Shown in pieces: positions 7,539 through 12,028 of a DNA stretch of 12,028 nucleotides (position 1 is the first letter of the stretch; every line of letters begins with the position of its first letter). The notes below the pieces were generated by a model. The model did no database searches. It saw nothing but the letters and a program-made list of their open reading frames with translations, and was not told the origin of the DNA. The stretch spans positions 1 through 12,028 of the forward strand of contig JAGFNK010001260.1 in NCBI GenBank assembly GCA_025769875.1, given 5' to 3'. The position numbers and the translations under genes were made by a program. This DNA comes from Russula earlei (lineage: Eukaryota > Basidiomycota > Agaricomycetes > Russulales > Russulaceae).

Positions 7539-9404
7539 ATGACGTCCTTCTTTCGCGATACTCTTTTTGCGTACAACCTTGCGCTCGGCATTTGGGTCAC
7601 GAGTGTTCCCTCATGAGGACGACAAGGGACTGCCGGTAGTCTGGCAAGAGAAGCTCTCGGCGCATTCGACTCCGCAACATTCCCAATCCACGATCGATGT
7701 CAACAACCCCCCCGCCCCGACGCGGCCTCAGTTCACTCGGTCGCGACGGCGATCGCGAAGGCGGCAGATCCGGAAAAAGTAAACGATTCATTATTAGTCG
7801 ACTGGTACGGGCCCACAGATCCAGATGTAAGTTACCAGCAGTGTGATCTTCCGTTCGTCGCTTTGCTTACACGTACTCGTCGTGACCCCAGAATCCACAG
7901 AACTGGTCCAGTGGGAAGAAGGCATGGGTCATGTTCCAGACGTGCCTTCTGACCTTCACCATCTACGTCGGATCTGCGATCTACACCGCTGGGATACCCG
8001 GTGTGACTTCAGAATTCCATGTTAGCACCGTCGCTGCGACCGTCGGCCTGACCGTCTACGTCGCCGGTTACGGACTGGGTTAGTACAAATGTCTTTCGAT
8101 GTTTTGTTCTCGTATCAACTTAGCGACGTTGGCAGGACCGATGGTTTGGGCACCCTTGAGCGAGGTCCCGCAGATTGGCCGCATGCCCATCTACATGCTC
8201 ACCCCTTGCCCTTTTCGCCGTACTCCAAGTCCCGACTGCGCTCGCAACCAACTATGGCATGCTCATGGCCTTCCGCTTCCTCACCGGCTTCTTCGGCTCC
8301 CCGATTCTCGCTACCGGCGGTGCGACCATCGCGGACATGTACTCTCCAAAGAAGCGAGCGTACGGGATGACCCTCTGGGGCGTCTTCGCCGCCAGCGCCC
8401 CGAGCCTCGGGCCCCTCCTCGGCGGCTTCTCCGCGCACTTCGAGGAGCTGGCGCTGGACGATTTGGGAGCTCCTCTGGGTCTCCTCCTTCACCGTCGTCT
8501 TCCTCTTCTTCTTCTTCCCCGAGACCTCCGCCTCGAACATCCCTCTACCGCCGCGCGCGCCGCCTCCGCAAGGCCACGGGCAACGCCCTGATCATGTCCG
8601 AACCCGAGATCGCGGCGGCGTCCATGACCGCTCGCGATCGCGCCATCGAGGTCCTCGTGCGCCCCTTCGCCCTCAACTTCCAGGAGCCGATCGTGCTCGC
8701 GCTCAACGTCTACATCGGCCTGATCTACGCCCTCCTCTACATGTGGTTCGAGTCCTTCCCGATCGTCTTCATCGGCATCTACCACTGGCGCGAGCAGCTC
8801 CTCGGCCTCTCCTTCCTCGGCCTCTTCGTCGGCGCCTTCCTCGTCCATGCCGCCCTTCTTCGCCTACCTGTACTACGTCCAGGAGCCCAAGTACAACGCC
8901 AACGGCGACCTCAAGCCCGAGGAGCGCATGCCCGTCGCCATCCTCGGCGCCCTCCTCTTCCCAATCTGTCTCCTCTGGTTCGGCTGGACGTCCCGCCCGA
9001 GCGTTCACTGGATCGTGCCCATCATCGGCTCCAGCCTCTTCAGCGTCGCTGCCCTGCTCCTCTTCGTGCGTGTGCCCCGCCCCCCCCCCCATTTTTTTCT
9101 CCCTTACGGAAACGCTGACCCGTCCACGCGCCTCCGCAGAACGTCGTCCTGAACTACCTCGCGGACGCCTATCCCACCTACGCCCGCGAGCGTGCTCGCC
9201 GGAAACGACCTCATCCGCTCCATGTTCGGCGCCGGATTCCCGCTTTTCGCAGGAGCGACATATCGCAACCTCGGCGTCGGCTGGGCGAGCACCCTCACTC
9301 GCGCTCCCTCGCCTGCGCGTTTCGTGCCAATACCCATCCTGCTGTACAAGTATGGCGAGCGTATCCGCATGGCCAGTAAGCATGCCCGCCACGACTTTGA
9401 ATAG
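7539..9404 (+). CDS. MFS transporter (FLU1/polyamine-type drug:H+ antiporter), with many single-base frame changes
   Basis: A plasma-membrane exporter of the fungal DHA1 branch. Introns are clear: 7827-7891 (65 nt), 8079-8135 (57 nt) and 9066-9139 (74 nt, containing a C11-A-T7 tract). Family landmarks in order: MTSFFRDTLF at the start, VDWYGPTDPD then NPQNWSSGKKAWV, GSAIYTAGIPGV, the motif A-like PLSEVPQIGRMPIY, RFLTGFFGSPILATGGATI, SPKKRAYG, LGPLLGGF, WRWTIWELLWVSSFTVVF, MTARDRAIEVLVRPFALNF, MPPFFAYLYYVQEP, NVVLNYLADAYPTYA, LAGNDLIRSMFGAGFPLF and LLYKYGERIRMASKHARHD before the TAG. To follow it one must change frame near 7564-7568 (T5), 7707-7713 (C7), 8202-8205 (C4), 8445-8448, 8541-8543, 8845-8846 and 9185-9190, with a compensating pair near 9285-9320. 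I saw no nonsense codon in the matching frames. The substrate cannot be told from sequence. The gene may be intact in the organism and broken only in the assembly. Confidence 0.85.
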
Positions 9405-9700
9405 ACGCGCCCGACGCCCACCCCACGGTTTGCTGCGTTTAACAATTGGTCCTCTCTTCCTCAGCCTAAATCTTAGAACCTTTCATCTCGTTGTATCATA
9501 CCCTGCATCTGTATCTATATCTCTCACCACGCACGTCATCTGCATCCTTCTCCACTAAAACTTACGTGTAATTAATCTCCTTAATATCCAAACCTGTTAC
9601 ATACACTCGCGATTGCAATCGCTCAAGCTGTGATGTGGAAGGGGACAGACGATGGTATGATAGCAGTGCTGCCTGCAGAGGATATGGTAGCAACGTAATT
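9405..9700. other. Short shared 3' region between convergent genes
   Basis: About 300 bp separate the MFS stop (TAG, 9402-9404) from the LeuRS stop (9701-9703), and the two genes point at each other. I see no gene or repeat here. No clear AATAAA is present. The two 3' UTRs may overlap as antisense. Confidence 0.6.
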
Positions 9701-12028
9701 CTAGACCTGCACGTTCCTAAATTCAAACGCGGGGCTGCCCGGCTCAGAGCTCTCGATGATCATGCGGCTGTACCCTCCCTTGCCCGCCTCGGCATGGCCC
9801 AGTGCATCCTCGACAGACAAGACTTCGACGTCAACGAGGTTCAATGTGCGCTTCAAGTAAGGCAGCACCTCGCTCAGCACATCCCTCTCGGCGAACGGCA
9901 GCTTTCGCTTGAACGCCGTCTCGGCCCCCAACTCCGCGATACGTTTCTGCACGCGCGAACGTAGTTTCGCATCAGCGCCTACCTTGAAGAGAGGGAAGGA
10001 CAAAAACGCATTGCTTACTTTGAACAGCTGCACGAATGGCATCGCGCGCTTGTCCTTGATCAGCCCGCGCTCCGTCAACAAGGCGCGCACCTTGGCGTCG
10101 TCGACGCGACCCTCGCCGTCTTGCGCCCAGGCGGCCTGCATGGCCTGCACGCACGCGTCCTGCCACTCGGGGAAGCGCGTCGCGATGTAGACGCGCACCG
10201 CGCGCGGTTTTTTCGGGTCGAACGGCGCAGGGCCGCCCTTGGCCTTGCCGAGCTTCTTGAGTAGCGTCAGCTCCGCGTCGCGCACCGTCTTGACAAGTCC
10301 GCGCATATATGCGCCCGCCTCGATCGTCGGAGCGTCTACGGGCCGCGCCGGCGTAGGCCAGAGCGCCCGCTGAATCGACGTCGGATGTTTTAGGACCCCA
10401 CGCCAGATGTGTTCCGCGAAGTGCGGCGCGATGGCGCGACGCTAGTAACACTGCGACGCTGATCCAGTATCTCACTAGGTCCGCGTGCATCCCGATGTCC
10501 GCAGTCACTTCGCGGTACCAGTCGCGAACCGACTGCAGCTCATAAAACCCGTATTTCATGGCATCTTTGTAAAATGTCCTAAGCAGCGCCGCGCCAATCA
10601 GCAATTGATAAGGATGAGTAAAGAAGGAAGCCGTCGCATACATCTCGTATTGCTCCTTGGTAATATTGATCAAGTTGTTGATCTCCTCCTCGAAGACCCT
10701 GTCATGATACAAGTCCTTCGGTCCCGTGCGAAGACCAGCACCTTCCTTCGTCATTTCCTGAGGCAAATAATGAGGGACATAACGAAGGGCTACATTGAGA
10801 GCTCACCTCGCACCACGACAATAACGTGTGTATGCGCAGGATGTTCGCATTTGCATTCTTCTCCTCAAAGTTAGCATCCTCGATCCCATCTCCTGCATCT
10901 GCCAGTGCCAACCGCGTTGCGTCCGCACCGAACTTCTCTACTGCCTGACGTAGAGTCAACGAGTTACCCTTGCTCTTGGACATCTTTTGGCCGTTCAATA
11001 GGATGTGACCATTGGCGCGCATACTCAGCGGCCACTTGCTTTCGGGGAAGATCGCGGCATGGTTGTACACGGCGAAGGATAGGTGATTATTGATCAAATC
11101 CTTACCAGATGAGCGAACGTCGAACGGATAGAATACTCGTATTCGTGTTTTAGAGCGTCGACCTTCTCCCTTGGCAATGGAGCATTTGCGGGCCATGGAC
11201 CGTCAACAAAGATGTACTCCCAGATTTCGTCCGTCATCTGTTCAGGCGCGATATCTAACTTGCCGCGAACCTTACCATGATAGACCCTACCCTTTGTCAG
11301 CCTATAGATCATGGAGTATGAATCGTGCGTACCATGCAACAAGTGCGCGACAGTGTAATAGCACATATAAATGGTCGAGTCGCTGAGGGACTCTACTAAG
11401 AACTGTGGGTCCCACGGTAGGACTGAGCCCAGCCCGTATGTACGCGCACATGCCCACTGATTCAACCAAGCCAGGGTGCTCTCGAATGCATTCCGCGTCT
11501 CCGGGAAATACGTATTCATCCGTGCCAGGAGACTGAATGAAGCCAACTCTCGGCATAAGTCCAAGAGGATAACAAGTAACGTACCGCTCCGCCTCGGCTT
11601 TCCATTTCGGCTCTCCGTAGTCCAAGTACCATTGATCCATCAGCGCGACTACACACTCATCGGCGCTTCTAGAAATGACCAAACCCTCAGGCTCCGCGTA
11701 GGCGAATGCTACCCCGTTTCTTGATCATGCTGGCGCGCACTTTGTTCTTCGCCTCCTGCACTGGCTCACCCTTGAATTCGCCAACCAACATCGTGCCGTT
11801 GTAGAAGCCTTCCTTATACGCGAGCTCTTTGGCCTCGGCCAGCTGTTTCACGTCCTTCTGTGACGCGATCTTCAGTTGCTTGACCAATGCTGGTGCGGAC
11901 ATGTCGCCATACGCAGGAGTAGACAACACCGGGACGGGGTCAAAGGCGGCCCAAGAAGGGTCAATTTTGTAGTACTCAGCCTTTTTGCGCAGGTCCATTA
12001 ACGTGGCATAGTTGGAGAATCAGATGGG
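9701..12028 (-). CDS. Cytosolic leucyl-tRNA synthetase, C-terminal part, with frame changes; 5' end outside the window
   Basis: Class I synthetase that charges tRNA-Leu for cytosolic translation (yeast CDC60 family). The visible part starts near the end of the editing domain (SDSP, then [19 protein letters not shown]). It continues through [76 protein letters not shown] and [15 protein letters not shown], to the ATP-binding KMSKS (10972-10986), then the anticodon-binding and C-terminal domains. The stop is TAG at 9701-9703. Introns I infer: 11533-11584 (52 nt), 10758-10806 (49 nt), and 9947-10018 (72 nt, divisible by three and stop-free). Frame changes are needed near 12000-12010, 11712-11715 (C4), 11131-11133 (a missing base) and 10430-10445. 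The KMSKS loop is intact and the family match is strong throughout. A decayed duplicate cannot be excluded, but assembly indels explain the shifts more simply. Confidence 0.9.

Noticed and set aside
7567..7782. Separate small gene in the MFS N-terminal region
   Set aside because: Its FGSRVFPHEDD stretch fits the transporter N-terminus once the T5 and C7 frame changes are considered, and its Arg-rich tail is an out-of-frame reading.
8489..9392. Long Glu/Ala/Arg-rich - strand open frames
   Set aside because: They are antisense shadows of the GC-rich MFS exons, whose family match is strong and continuous on the + strand.
9635..11724. Several + strand open frames of 70-130 codons
   Set aside because: They lie opposite recognisable LeuRS coding sequence and show no family resemblance.

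Overview
The window looks like nuclear DNA of a filamentous basidiomycete, most likely an Agaricomycete. The signs are short introns (46-74 nt, GT...AG), CT-rich promoters, a fungal-type MFS transporter, a eukaryotic cytosolic-type leucyl-tRNA synthetase, and a PIF/Harbinger DNA transposon next to other decayed repeats. The species cannot be named from the sequence alone.

Layout. (1) Positions 1 to about 2830 hold most of a PIF/Harbinger transposon. Its DDE transposase runs on the + strand, is cut by the left window edge, and is dead. It carries several frameshifts, two nonsense codons, and an Asn in place of the first catalytic Asp. Its partner, a Myb/SANT-like DNA-binding protein, lies tail to tail on the - strand and still reads as an intact three-exon gene of about 410 residues. 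(2) From about 2830 to 5985 there is a strikingly CpG-poor stretch. It contains a decayed - strand gene of unknown identity (5037 to 2951), with its own TATA box, and an LTR-like block (about 5202-5778) full of TGATGTCA/TGAGTCA motifs. (3) At about 5985 CpG suddenly becomes common again, and host-like sequence begins: a hairpin-rich block ending in T7, a promoter-like patch (two ACGCGT boxes and a TATATAA), then about 1.1 kb with no recognisable gene. (4) A + strand MFS transporter lies at 7539-9404 with three clear introns. (5) A - strand cytosolic leucyl-tRNA synthetase lies at 9701-12028, cut by the right edge and tail to tail with the transporter.

Both host genes match their families closely from end to end but are interrupted by many single-base shifts, often in homopolymers, and I saw no nonsense codon in the family-matching frames. 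LeuRS is normally essential, so uncorrected indels in the assembly are the simplest explanation, with decay of a duplicated locus as the alternative. In contrast, several transposon lesions look like C-to-T change at CpG (CGA to TGA, GAC to AAC), as expected of methylated and silenced DNA.

I found no convincing new multi-gene system. The best leads are the half-dead Harbinger pair, the unidentified decayed gene with its promoter, and the possible structured RNA near 6.0-6.17 kb.
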